Source: DASUSH01 sp036375215
GTDB lineage: Bacteria > Actinomycetota > Thermoleophilia > Solirubrobacterales > 70-9
Direction: 5' to 3'
DNA length: 42,278 nucleotides
Assembly: GCA_036375215.1 (NCBI GenBank)
Contig: DASUSH010000077.1
Span: 1 to 42,278, forward strand
Shown here: in pieces, positions 7,832 to 17,565 of the stretch
Position numbering within the stretch: position 1 is the stretch's first letter
How the letters are laid out: each line of letters begins with the position of its first letter
The notes under the pieces: model-generated
What the model was told of the DNA's origin: nothing
The model's database searches: none
The model's input: only the letters and a program-made list of their open reading frames with translations
Translations under genes and position numbers: made by a program

Positions 7832-8752
7832 GTGGGCTACTCGGCGCGATACCACGCCTTTTCGATCATCGCGATCTTCACCGCGCTCGCGATCGGGATC
7901 GTCATCGGGGCCGGCTTCGGCCAGGACCTCGTCTCCGACGCGTCGGAGGACCTCGAGCAGAGCCTCTCCAGCGACCTCGAGGAGGAGAGCGCGCGCAGCG
8001 ACGAGCTCGCCGCCGAGCTCGACCGCGAGCGCGCCTTCGGGATCCGCCTCTACCCGCCGCTCGTCGACTCCCGCCTCCGGGGCGAGACGATCGGCGTGAT
8101 CGCGCTCGGCGACCTCCCCGAGGACCTCGCCCGCGAGATCGAGGAGACGATCGAGCCGACCGGCGGCGAGCTCTCCAAGGTCGCGGTGGTCCGTGAGCCG
8201 CCCGACGTCGAGGCGCTCGGCGACGCGCTCGGGCCGCAGTTCGAGAACCTGCCCGTGGGCGCCGCCGAGGAACGCCTGGGCCGGCTGCTCGGCGCCGAGC
8301 TCGTCGAGGGCGGCCGGCTCGTCGACCGCTCCCGCGACGAGTTGCTCGACCGCTTCAGCGGCAACCCCGGCCCGGTCGACAACGTGATCCTGGTGAAGGC
8401 GCCCGCCGAGGATGCGGTCGAGGAGGACCAGAAGGCCGTCGAGGGCTTCGAGGAGGCGATCATCGAGGGGATCCGGGGGACGGAGGTGCCCGCGGTCGCG
8501 GTCGAGCTCTCGAGGTCGGAGCCCTCGAACGTGCCGCTCTTCGACTCGCTCGCGATCTCCACGGTCGACAGCCTCGACCTCACGTCGGGCAAGGTCTCCG
8601 CGGTGTTCGCGCTGCTCGGCAGCGAGGGCAACTACGGCATCAAGGAGACCGCCGACCGCCCCCTCCCCGACCTCGTCTTCCCGGCGCCGAACCAGGGGCG
8701 CCCGGCGGAGGGGAGAGGGCTCCCCGAGGGCCAGGGCCGCGGCGGAAATTGA
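7832..8752 (+). CDS. steB: SteB/MctB family envelope protein
   Basis: A 306-residue homologue of Rv1698, named MctB (copper homeostasis) in M. tuberculosis and SteB (partner of SteA) in Corynebacterium. An N-terminal signal-anchor helix (FSIIAIFTALAIGIVIGAGF, about 10-29) is followed by a coiled segment (LEQSLSSDLEEESARSDELA) and an extracytoplasmic alpha/beta domain (GETIGVIALGD, NVILVKAPAED, AVFALLGSEGNYGIKETAD). The Gln/Gly-rich end is low complexity. GTG start at 7832 with TAGCCT at 7817-7822. The last codons overlap the next gene by TTGA, so the transferase at 8749 is probably coupled to it. Copper transport itself is not shown by the sequence. Confidence 0.85.
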   Translation: MGYSARYHAFSIIAIFTALAIGIVIGAGFGQDLVSDASEDLEQSLSSDLEEESARSDELAAELDRERAFGIRLYPPLVDSRLRGETIGVIALGDLPEDLAREIEETIEPTGGELSKVAVVREPPDVEALGDALGPQFENLPVGAAEERLGRLLGAELVEGGRLVDRSRDELLDRFSGNPGPVDNVILVKAPAEDAVEEDQKAVEGFEEAIIEGIRGTEVPAVAVELSRSEPSNVPLFDSLAISTVDSLDLTSGKVSAVFALLGSEGNYGIKETADRPLPDLVFPAPNQGRPAEGRGLPEGQGRGGN

Positions 8753-9578
8753 GCTGGATCTCGATCGCGCTCTCGGCGCTCGTCGCCCTCGTCGTCGTCC
8801 CGGCGGGCTACCGGGCGCTGATCGCGGCCGGGATGACCCGCCCGAACTACCGCGGCCGGGAGCTCGCGTTCCCGCTCGGCGCGGCGACCGTCGCCTCGGC
8901 GCTGGTCGCCCTCGCCCCGCTGGCTCCGCTCGACGCGCTCGCCGACGAGCGGCTGCTCGAGCCCGAGCTCGGCCGCTGGATCACCTACGTCGTCGGGATC
9001 GCCTTCCTCGGGCTCTTCGACGACGTGCTCGGCCGCGGCGCCGCCACCGACACCGCCCGTGGCTGGCGCGGGCACGCGCGCGCCGTCGGCTCGGGCGAGC
9101 TCTCGACCGGGGCGATCAAGGCGCTCGGCGCGCTCGCCCTCGCCGCCTTCGTGCTCGCCCGGCGCGGGGAGGAGGGCGCGCAGTACGTCGCCGACATCGC
9201 CCTGCTCCTGCTCGCCACCAACCTGCTGAACCTCTTCGACACCGGGCCCGGGCGCGCGGAGAAGGTGTTCGGGCTGATCGCCGCCGGCCTCTGCATCGGC
9301 GCCTGGACGGCCGTCCCCCTCGAGCTGCTGGGCCCGATCGTCGCGCCCGTCGCGCTCGGCGCCGCCTACACCCTGCGCGAGCGGGCGATGCTGGGCGACA
9401 CCGGCTCGAACGTGCTGGGCGCGCTGACCGGCATCTGGATCCTCACTAGCCTGGACGAAACCGGGCGGATCGTGGCCCTCGGAGTGATCCTCGCGGTCAC
9501 CGCGTACGGCGAGTTCCGCAGTTTGGGAAGTCTCATCGAGCGAGTTCCGCCACTGCGTTATCTAGACTCGCTCGGCAG

Positions 9579-9582
<4 letters not shown>
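8749..9582 (+). CDS. MraY/WecA-like polyprenyl-phosphate sugar-1-P transferase
   Basis: A 277-residue polytopic membrane protein of the family that transfers a UDP-sugar phosphate to a polyprenyl phosphate. About eight hydrophobic helices are visible. Family motifs: GLFDDVLG (Asp pair near residue 90), NLLNLFDTGPGR (the NxxNxxDG-type loop, here with Thr for Gly) and AMLGDTGSNVLG. It is shorter than typical MraY (about 320-360 residues). TTG start at 8749 overlaps the steB stop, and the stop overlaps pyrG. Its place between steB and pyrG suggests a role in envelope glycan synthesis linked to division; the donor sugar is not predictable. Confidence 0.8.
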
Positions 9583-11276
<1,694 letters not shown>

Positions 11277-11310
11277 CCGCGGATCCCCGAAGCCGGGATA
11301 CTGCGGGCCG

Positions 11311-11709
11311 ATGCCCTCCGACCGAATCGCGGTCGTCCAGCGGTTCCTCGATCGCTGGATCGCCGGTGACCGCACCGTCCGCGACGACGAGGTCCACCCC
11401 GACGCGGAGCTCCACACCCGCCTCGCCGCCGCGGCCGGCGAGCCCTACCGCGGTCGCGAGGGCATCGAGCGGTGGGGCCGCGACCTCGGCGACCTCTTCG
11501 AGCAGATGGACCTCACCGTCGAGGAGATGATCGAGACCGACACCGGCGCGGTCCTCGTGATCAGCACCGCCGAGCTCTCGGCCCGCGGCAGCGACGTCAC
11601 CTTCACCCAGCCGCTCGCCTGGCTCTTCAGCTTCCGCGACGATCTCCCCGCCCGCATGGACGTCTTCCAGAGCCACGCGGAAGGCCGCAAGGCGGCCGGG
11701 CTGCTGTAG
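11311..11709 (+). CDS. NTF2/SnoaL-like protein
   Basis: A 132-residue protein with the cone-shaped NTF2-like fold pattern: N-terminal helix (IAVVQRFLDRWIAGD), HPDAELHTR, YRGREGIERWGRDLGDLF, then beta strands (LTVEEMIETDTGAVLVIS, VTFTQPLAWLFSFRDDL) ending FQSHAEGRKAAGL. Such proteins are small isomerases, hydrolases or ligand binders, and the substrate cannot be read from sequence. ATG start 8 nt after GATACT (11297-11302), no ribosome-binding site. It ends 1 bp before the tandem GGGGTCAGACCCC repeat. Members of the same fold recur at 31296, 32063, 32480 and 37174. Confidence 0.75.
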   Translation: MPSDRIAVVQRFLDRWIAGDRTVRDDEVHPDAELHTRLAAAAGEPYRGREGIERWGRDLGDLFEQMDLTVEEMIETDTGAVLVISTAELSARGSDVTFTQPLAWLFSFRDDLPARMDVFQSHAEGRKAAGLL

Positions 11710-11710
11710 C

Positions 11711-11792
11711 GACCTGTCCCCTCGGGGTCAGACCCCTCAGGTGGCAGGTCGGCCTGTCCCTTTGGGGTCAGACCCCTCAGGTGGCAGGTCGG
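11711..11792. repeat. tandem copy of the GGGGTCAGACCCC hairpin repeat
   Basis: Two 40-bp units, 11713-11752 and 11753-11792, differ at only two positions. Each has an outer inverted repeat (GACCTG/CAGGTC, with the G-A of the second unit altered) and the inner palindrome GGGGTC-A-GACCCC. They fill the gap between an NTF2-like gene and an M20 peptidase gene. Related copies are at 17531 and 26946. They can fold as nested hairpins and could terminate transcription here, but see the in-gene copy. Confidence 0.85.
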
Positions 11793-11814
11793 CCCGCCGA
11801 CTAGCCTCCCGCCG

Positions 11815-12930
11815 GTGAGCGAGAGGATGCTCGAGCGCTTCGTGCGGCTCTGCGAGACCGCGAGCCCGACCGGGTCCGAGCGGGCGGTCGCCGACGACGT
11901 CCTCGGCGAGCTCCGCGGCCTCGGGGTCGAGGTCGCCGAGGACGACTCGGCCGGGCCCGCGCGCGCCGGCGCCGGCAACCTCGTCGCCCGGGTGCCCGGC
12001 GCGGGTGGGGGGTGGGTGATGTTCGCGGCGCACCTCGACACGGTTCCCCACGACGCGCCGATCGAGGTCGCGTTCGCCGACGGCGTCTACCGCAGCGCCG
12101 GCGAGACGATCCTGGGCGCCGACAACAAGGCCGCGGTCACCGTGCTGGTCGAGCTCGCTGCCCGCGCCGCCGCGGGCCCGCCGGCGCCCGTCGGCCTCGA
12201 GCTCGTCTTCACTGTGGCCGAGGAGGATGGCCTGCGCGGCGCCAAGGAGCTCGACCTGGGCGCCCTGCGGTCGTCGTTCGGCTACGTGCTCGACCACGCC
12301 AGCCCGATCGGCGAGGTGATCGTCGCTGCGCCGACCTACAACCGGATCGAGGCCGAGTTCCACGGCGCCGAGGCGCACGCGGGCATCCGGCCGGAGGCCG
12401 GGCACAACGCGATCGCGGCGGCCTCGGCCGCGGTCGCCGCGATGGAGCTCGGCCGCCTCGATACCGAGACGACCGCGAACGTCGGCGTGATCGCGGGCGG
12501 CACCGCCTCGAACGTCGTCCCCGGCCAATGCCGGATCGACGCCGAGGCGCGCGGGCTCGACGAGACCCGCGCCGCCGCCGTCACCCAGGCGATCGTCGAT
12601 GCCTGCGCCTGGGGCGCGGGGGAGCACGGCTGCGACCTCGAGGTGGACGTCCGCGAGATGTTCCGCGGCTACCGGCTGCGCCCGAGCGCCCCCGCGGTCG
12701 AGATCGCGCGCGAGGCGCTGCGCCGCTGCGGGCACTCGCCGGTCGAGACCGCGACCGGCGGCGGCAGCGACGCCAACGCCTTCTGCGCGCGCGGATTCGA
12801 CGCCGTCCTGCTCGCCAACGGCACCGACGCGAACCACACCCCCGACGAGAGCGTCGCCGCCGCGCGCATCGGCGAGATGCTCGCCGTCTGCGAGGCGATC
12901 GCCGCAGCGGCCGCCCGGAGGCCGGGCTGA
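11815..12930 (+). CDS. M20 family metallopeptidase (PepT-like)
   Basis: A 371-residue zinc peptidase of the M20 family, closest in pattern to tripeptidase/PepT-like members. Metal ligands are visible: His in FAAHLDTVP, bridging Asp in ILGADNKAA, the catalytic Glu pair in TVAEEDGLRGAK, Asp in VLDHASP and the last His in GTDANHTPDE. A dimerisation lid with GAEAHAGIRPEAGHNAI lies in the middle. GTG 11815 is preceded at 7 nt by TAGCCT (11802-11807). The stop overlaps the DUF3866 start by one base (TGATG), so the two are coupled. It cleaves short peptides in the cytosol; specificity is unknown. Confidence 0.9.
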   Translation: MSERMLERFVRLCETASPTGSERAVADDVLGELRGLGVEVAEDDSAGPARAGAGNLVARVPGAGGGWVMFAAHLDTVPHDAPIEVAFADGVYRSAGETILGADNKAAVTVLVELAARAAAGPPAPVGLELVFTVAEEDGLRGAKELDLGALRSSFGYVLDHASPIGEVIVAAPTYNRIEAEFHGAEAHAGIRPEAGHNAIAAASAAVAAMELGRLDTETTANVGVIAGGTASNVVPGQCRIDAEARGLDETRAAAVTQAIVDACAWGAGEHGCDLEVDVREMFRGYRLRPSAPAVEIAREALRRCGHSPVETATGGGSDANAFCARGFDAVLLANGTDANHTPDESVAAARIGEMLAVCEAIAAAAARRPG

Positions 12931-14000
12931 TGCTGAAGCTGCGCCGCGGCGTGGTCGTCGAGGCGGACCCGCTCACGGTCGAGCTCGGCGGCGGCGAGCG
13001 CCGCCGCGCCTGGTCGGACCCGGGCCTGATCGGCGCCTGCGAGCCGGGCGACGAGGTCCTCGTGAACGTCGAGGCCCTGGACCTGAACCTCGGCTCGGGC
13101 GGCTTCGACATCGTCTGCGCGAACCTGACCCGGGGCCTCGGCGCCGAGCGCGCCGGCGAGATCCACGTGATGAAGCTCAATTACTCGCCGCTCCAGCACC
13201 CGGTCGACCCGGTCGAGGCCGGCCACGACGAGGCGCCGCCGCGCCCGGGGCGCACGCCGCCGGTGCTCGTCGTGCCGCTCCACGGTCACCTCGCGCCGGT
13301 CGCCTGGGCGTTCGCCGAGGTGGCGGCGGGGCTCGGGCTCGGCTACGTGCAGACCCCCGGCGCCGCGCTGCCGGGAACGCTCTCGCGCGACGTCGCGAGC
13401 CTCCGCGACCGCGGGCTCCTCGCCGGCCACGTCACCGCAGGCCCCTGCTACGGGGGCGAGTACGAGGCGATCAGCGTGCCGGGCGCCCTGCACGCCGCCG
13501 CCGAGCGGCTCGGCTGGGACGCGATCGTCGCCGGGCCCGGCCCGGGGATCCTCGGCTCGGCGACGCGCTACGGCCACGGCGGGATGGCGGCGCTCGACTC
13601 GGCGCACGCCGCGCTCGCGCTCGGCCTGCCGACCCTGCTCTCCCCGCGCCTCTCGGCCTCGGACCCGCGCGACCGTCACCGCGGCCTCAGCCATCACTCG
13701 GCCGCCGTCCTCGAGCTGCTGCTCGCGCCGGTCCGTGTCCCGGTGCCGGAGACGGATGCCGGCGGCTGGCCCACCGGTGCGCCGGAGGGCGGCTCGGCGC
13801 TCGACGCGCTCGCCGCCGTCACCGAGGCCTGCGGCGGCCGCCACGACGTCGCGGTCGAGCCGATCGACCTCGACGGCTATGCCGCCGCCGGCCTTCCGAC
13901 CAGGTCGATGGGCCGCGCGATCGACGAGGACCCGCTGTTCTTCGCCGCGCCGCTCGCCGCCGGGCGCGCGCTCGCGCATGCGGTCCGGGAAAGCGGGTAG
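12930..14000 (+). CDS. DUF3866 family protein
   Basis: A 356-residue soluble protein matching the actinobacterial DUF3866 family by pattern: N-terminal LKLRRGVVVEADPLTVEL, MKLNYSPLQHPVDPVE, a VPLHGHLAPVAWAF block, VTAGPCYGGEYEAISV, a glycine-rich GPGPGILGSATRYGHGG segment, PRLSASDPRDRHRGLSHHS and a C-terminal LPTRSMGRAIDEDPLFF. Conserved His, Arg and Asp residues suggest an enzyme, but no reaction is known. It is coupled to the M20 peptidase in front and followed after 11 bp by a NUDIX hydrolase, so the three probably form one transcript. Confidence 0.85.
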   Translation: MLKLRRGVVVEADPLTVELGGGERRRAWSDPGLIGACEPGDEVLVNVEALDLNLGSGGFDIVCANLTRGLGAERAGEIHVMKLNYSPLQHPVDPVEAGHDEAPPRPGRTPPVLVVPLHGHLAPVAWAFAEVAAGLGLGYVQTPGAALPGTLSRDVASLRDRGLLAGHVTAGPCYGGEYEAISVPGALHAAAERLGWDAIVAGPGPGILGSATRYGHGGMAALDSAHAALALGLPTLLSPRLSASDPRDRHRGLSHHSAAVLELLLAPVRVPVPETDAGGWPTGAPEGGSALDALAAVTEACGGRHDVAVEPIDLDGYAAAGLPTRSMGRAIDEDPLFFAAPLAAGRALAHAVRESG

Positions 14001-14011
14001 GCGGGAGGCCG

Positions 14012-14542
14012 ATGGGCGAATCGCTGGAGCGGATCGGCAGCGAGACGGCCTACGAGGGCAGGATCATCGACGTCCACACGGACACGTTCCGCTACCCGGA
14101 CGGAGAGACCGCGGAGCGCGAGATCGTCGTCCACCCCGGCGCGGTCGCAGTCGTCGCCCACGACGACGAGCACGTCTGGCTCGTCCGCCAGCCCCGCGAG
14201 CCGGTCGGCGTCCCGGACCTGCTCGAGCTCCCAGCCGGCAAGCTCGACGTCGACGGCGAGTCGCCGCTCGAGGCGATGAAGCGCGAGCTGGCCGAGGAGA
14301 TCGGCAAGGAGGCCGACGAGTGGCGCGAGCTCAAGCGCTTCTACACGAGCCCCGGGTTCGCGCAGGAGGAGGTCTGGGTCTTCGTGGCCACCGGCCTGCG
14401 GGACGTCGACCACGACCCCGATCCGGACGAGCGGATCGAGATCGTCCGCTGGCCGCTCGCCGAGCTCGACGACGCGATCGCCGAGTGCGCGGACTCGAAG
14501 ACGCTGATCGGCCTGCTGCTCTTCCGCGCCGAGCGCGCCTAG
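14012..14542 (+). CDS. NUDIX hydrolase, ADP-ribose pyrophosphatase type
   Basis: A 176-residue NUDIX enzyme corresponding in position to Rv1700 of M. tuberculosis, which hydrolyses ADP-ribose. The NUDIX box is GKLDVDGES, then PLEAMKRELAEEIGKEA; it has one extra residue between the Gly and first Glu, as remembered for the Rv1700 type (GLLDV-type loop). FYTSPGFAQEEVWVFVATGL follows, a block typical of ADP-ribose pyrophosphatases. ATG 14012 has a good ribosome-binding site (GGGAGG, 14003-14008). A GC-rich hairpin (GTCCCGC/GCGGGAC, 14570-14593) follows, before xerD. Confidence 0.9.
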   Translation: MGESLERIGSETAYEGRIIDVHTDTFRYPDGETAEREIVVHPGAVAVVAHDDEHVWLVRQPREPVGVPDLLELPAGKLDVDGESPLEAMKRELAEEIGKEADEWRELKRFYTSPGFAQEEVWVFVATGLRDVDHDPDPDERIEIVRWPLAELDDAIAECADSKTLIGLLLFRAERA

Positions 14543-14569
14543 CGGCCCAGGCGGCGTTCTCGAGCGCGC

Positions 14570-14593
14570 GTCCCGCACCGCGGCGGGCGGGAC
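14570..14593 (+). terminator. hairpin between NUDIX gene and xerD
   Basis: Seven-base stem GTCCCGC/GCGGGAC with a 10-nt loop, flanked by further GC-complementary bases on both sides. No T-tract follows, so termination is only inferred. Confidence 0.35.
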
Positions 14594-14649
14594 GGGCGCG
14601 CGGTTGCACCGGCAGGACGGCCCCGCGCCGGCCAGAAGCTCATGTGTCC

Positions 14650-15630
14650 ATGGCCGTCGCCGCCGAGAGCCGCCCGGACATCGACGAGCGCTTCGAGGCG
14701 CTCGTGCTCGACTTCCTCGCGTACATGGAGTTCGAGCGCGGCCTCGCCCGCAACACGCTCACCGCCTACCGCACCGACCTGCTCCAGTACGGCGAGTTCC
14801 TGTACCGCCACGGGATCGGCCCCGCGGAGGCGAAGCCGGCCGACGTCTCCGAGTTCCTCGCCGAGCTCGCCACCGGCGCGCCCGCGAACGGCTCCGACGA
14901 GGACGGCAACGGGCACACGCGCGCGCCCTGCTCGGCCGCGACGATCAATCGCAAGGCCGCCTGCCTGCGCTCCTTCTACCGGCACCTGCGCCGCCAGGAG
15001 GTGCTCTCCGAGGACCCGACGGCGAACCTCGCGGCGCCGCGCCGGGGGCGCAAGCTCCCGCACGTGCTCGGCCTCGGCGAGGTGAAGCGGCTGCTCGAGG
15101 GCGCGGGCGGGAGCGACGCGATCGCGCTCCGCGACCGCGCCCTGCTCGAGGTGATGTACGCCTGCGGCCTGCGCGCCTCCGAGGCGACCGGGCTCGAGGT
15201 CACCGATGCCGACCTGCGCCGCGGCTTCGTCCGCGCGCACGGGAAGGGCTCGAAGGAGCGGATCGTCCCGCTCGGCCGGGAGGCCGCCGGCGCCCTGCGC
15301 CGCTACCTCAACCGCGGCCGCCCGGAGCTCGTCGGGGCGAGCGGCGAGCGCAAGCTCTTCGTCAACTTCCGAGGCGGGCCGCTGACCCGCCAGGGCCTCT
15401 ACAAGATCATCCGCCGCCATGCGCGCGCTGCCGGGCTCGAAGGCAAGATGAGCCCGCACACGCTGCGCCACACGTTCGCCACCCACCTGCTCGCCGGCGG
15501 CTGTGACCTGCGCTCGGTCCAGGAGATGCTCGGCCACGCCGACATCGCGACCACGCAGATGTACACGCACCTCTCCGGCGAGGAGATCAAGGAGGCGTAC
15601 TTCAAGGCTCACCCACGGGCCCGAGCCTGA
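14650..15630 (+). CDS. xerD: tyrosine recombinase XerD
   Basis: A 326-residue site-specific tyrosine recombinase for chromosome dimer resolution. The SAM-like N-terminal domain (VLDFLAYMEFERGLARNTL, RTDLLQYGEFL) carries a polar insertion of about 20 residues (around 78-100, Gly/Asn/Asp-rich). Catalytic residues: Arg in CGLRASEATGL (about 174), Lys in HGKGSKERIV, HxxR in SPHTLRHTFATHLL (about 270), His in LGHADIATTQ and the nucleophile Tyr in MYTHLS (about 303). Start at ATG 14650; GTG 14644 in frame is also possible. In the tlyA-xerD order of Mycobacterium it is the last gene. It is a housekeeping Xer, not an element integrase. Confidence 0.92.
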   Translation: MAVAAESRPDIDERFEALVLDFLAYMEFERGLARNTLTAYRTDLLQYGEFLYRHGIGPAEAKPADVSEFLAELATGAPANGSDEDGNGHTRAPCSAATINRKAACLRSFYRHLRRQEVLSEDPTANLAAPRRGRKLPHVLGLGEVKRLLEGAGGSDAIALRDRALLEVMYACGLRASEATGLEVTDADLRRGFVRAHGKGSKERIVPLGREAAGALRRYLNRGRPELVGASGERKLFVNFRGGPLTRQGLYKIIRRHARAAGLEGKMSPHTLRHTFATHLLAGGCDLRSVQEMLGHADIATTQMYTHLSGEEIKEAYFKAHPRARA

Positions 15631-15649
15631 CGCCTGCTAGAACGGGCGC

Positions 15650-16591
15650 ATGCCCGAGTTGCCCGAGGTCGAGACGATCCGCCGCCAGCTCGAGCCCGAG
15701 ATCGTCGGCCGGACGGTCGCCGAGCTCGAGGTCCACGACGAGCGCTGGACGCGGCCCGAGGATCCGAGCGCGGTCGCGGCCGCGGTGGCGGGACGGCGGA
15801 TCGAGGCCGTCGAGCGACGCGGCAAGTACCTGATCCTCCGCCTCGAGGGCGAGGTCGCCCTGGTCATGCACCTGCGCATGACCGGCAACCTGCTGCTGCG
15901 CCCGGCCGCGCTCGCCGGCGAGGGCGAGGCGGCCGCCCTCGACCTGATGGAGGCGCGCAAGTTCGGCGGCCCCCGGCTGTACCCGACCCATCCCGAGGCG
16001 CGGCACCTGCGGGCGGTGATCCGGCTCGAGGGGGGCGACGAGCTTTGGTTCACCGACCCCCGCCGCTTCGGGCACGGCGGGGCGTTCGAGGGCGAGGCGC
16101 TCGACGCCTACCTCGACGCCCGGCTCGGGATCGAGCCGCTCTCCCCGCAGCTCACCGACGAAGCGCTGCTGGACCTCGCCGCCGGGCGGACCGCGCCGCT
16201 CAAGTCGTTCCTGCTCGCCCAGGGCGGGGTCGCCGGGATCGGCAACATCTACGCCGACGAGGCCCTCCACATCGCCGCCCTTCACCCGCTCTCGCCCGCG
16301 GGCTCGATGAAGCCCGAGCACGCGGAGGCGCTGCGGGTCGGGATCATCGCCGCGCTCGAGGCCGGGCTCGACAACGGCGGCGCCTCGATGGACGACTACC
16401 TCGACGCCCGCGGCGAGCAGGGCTCGATGCAGGACGAGTTCCTCGTCCACACCCGCGAGGGCAAGAGCTGCCCGCGCTGCGGCGAGAAGATCCGGCGCAT
16501 CGTCGTCACCGGCCGCTCGACCTACTTCTGCCCGGCCTGCCAGGTGCGCCTCCGCCGGCGCCCGAGGCGCCGCAGGCGGGCGCGGGCGTGA
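15650..16591 (+). CDS. mutM: formamidopyrimidine-DNA glycosylase
   Basis: A 313-residue Fpg/MutM base-excision glycosylase/AP lyase that removes oxidised purines. N-terminus MPELPEVETIRR gives the catalytic Pro2 and Glu3; RRGKYLIL holds the beta-hairpin Lys58; the helix-two-turn-helix includes GGVAGIGNIYADEAL; the C-terminal zinc finger has CPRC and CPAC. It is longer than usual (about 270-290 residues), from an insertion around residues 84-120 and an Arg-rich tail after the finger. ATG start 6 nt after TAGAAC (15638-15643). Its TGA overlaps the GTG of the P1 peptidase gene. Confidence 0.93.
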   Translation: MPELPEVETIRRQLEPEIVGRTVAELEVHDERWTRPEDPSAVAAAVAGRRIEAVERRGKYLILRLEGEVALVMHLRMTGNLLLRPAALAGEGEAAALDLMEARKFGGPRLYPTHPEARHLRAVIRLEGGDELWFTDPRRFGHGGAFEGEALDAYLDARLGIEPLSPQLTDEALLDLAAGRTAPLKSFLLAQGGVAGIGNIYADEALHIAALHPLSPAGSMKPEHAEALRVGIIAALEAGLDNGGASMDDYLDARGEQGSMQDEFLVHTREGKSCPRCGEKIRRIVVTGRSTYFCPACQVRLRRRPRRRRRARA

Positions 16592-17547
16592 GCGCGGGCG
16601 CGAGCGAGCCGCCGCCCCTGCCCGAGGGCTTCTCGGTCGGGCACTGGAGCGACACCCCCGGCGGCACCGGCTGCACCGCGATCCTGGCGCCGCCTGCTGC
16701 GCGCGGCGGCGTCGACGTGCGCGGCGGCGGCACCGGCACGCGCGAGACCGACGCGATCGGGCCGCTCACCGGAACCGAGCAGGTGAGCGCGATCCTGCTC
16801 ACCGGCGGCAGCGCCTACGGGCTCGCGGCCGCCGACGGTGTCGTGCGCTGGCTCGAGGAGAACGGCCGCGGATACATGACCCCGGGCGGCCTCGTCCCGA
16901 TCGTCCCCGCGGCGGTCGTCTACGACCTCGTCGAGGGCGATCCGGCGGCCCGGCCCGGCCCCGACTCCGGCTACGCGGCATGCGAGGTCGCCGCCGGCGG
17001 GGTTCCCGAGCGCGGCCGCGTCGGCGCCGGCACCGGCACCGCGGTGGGCAAGGTCCTCGGGCGCGAGCGCGGCGTGCGGGCCGGCGTCGGCTACGCCGCG
17101 ACGAAGACCGGGCGCGGCGAGACCGTCGCGGCGATCGCCGTCGTGAACGCGTTCGGCGACGTGATCGGCGCCGACGGCGCCCGCATCGCCGGACCGCGCG
17201 GCGACGACGGCGAGACGCTCTCGACGGCGGACATCCTGGTGGCGATGGAGGGACCCCCCGACTGGAGCCGGGTCGAGGAGCGCAACACGACGCTCGTCTG
17301 CGTCGTCACCGACGCGCCGCTCGGGAAGCCGGCGTGCACGCGCGTCGCGCGGATGGCGAGCGCCGGCATCGCGCGGGCGGTGGACCCGGTGTTCTCGGAC
17401 GTGGACGGCGACGTCGCGTTTTGCATCGCCTCGGGCCCGGTCGAACACGACCGCTTCGCAGCGGTCGCGGTGGGCACGGCCGCGGCGACCGTGACTGCGG
17501 CCGCGATCCGCGACGGCGTCGCCAAGGGTTCTGACCAAGGGGTCTGA
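16588..17547 (+). CDS. P1 family (DmpA-like, S58) peptidase
   Basis: A 319-residue member of the autoprocessing DmpA/BapA aminopeptidase group of N-terminal nucleophile hydrolases. Seen: FSVGHWSDTPGGTGCTAIL, ILLTGGSAYGLAAADGVVRWLEE, AGTGTAVGK and, at about residue 234, RNTTLVCVVTDAPL, where Thr would be the new N-terminal nucleophile after self-cleavage. GTG start overlaps the mutM stop (GTGA), so it is coupled. The stop codon TGA (17545-17547) lies inside a copy of the GGGGTCAGACCCC repeat, and the last residues (GSDQGV) are encoded by it, so the original C-terminus was probably replaced. Confidence 0.88.
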   Translation: MSAGASEPPPLPEGFSVGHWSDTPGGTGCTAILAPPAARGGVDVRGGGTGTRETDAIGPLTGTEQVSAILLTGGSAYGLAAADGVVRWLEENGRGYMTPGGLVPIVPAAVVYDLVEGDPAARPGPDSGYAACEVAAGGVPERGRVGAGTGTAVGKVLGRERGVRAGVGYAATKTGRGETVAAIAVVNAFGDVIGADGARIAGPRGDDGETLSTADILVAMEGPPDWSRVEERNTTLVCVVTDAPLGKPACTRVARMASAGIARAVDPVFSDVDGDVAFCIASGPVEHDRFAAVAVGTAAATVTAAAIRDGVAKGSDQGV

Positions 17548-17553
17548 CCCCAA
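17531..17553. repeat. single short copy of the GGGGTCAGACCCC repeat
   Basis: GGGGTCTGACCCC (17539-17551; the reverse complement of the core) with AAGG flanks, lying over the stop codon of the P1 peptidase and 15 bp from the convergent stop of the delta-60 protein. It could serve both as a terminator. Confidence 0.7.
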
Positions 17554-17565
17554 GGCGTGCTCCCC

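Noticed and set aside
14650..15630. XerD as the integrase of the element at 31402
   Set aside because: It lies in the conserved tlyA-xerD neighbourhood, 16 kb from the element, and looks like the housekeeping recombinase.
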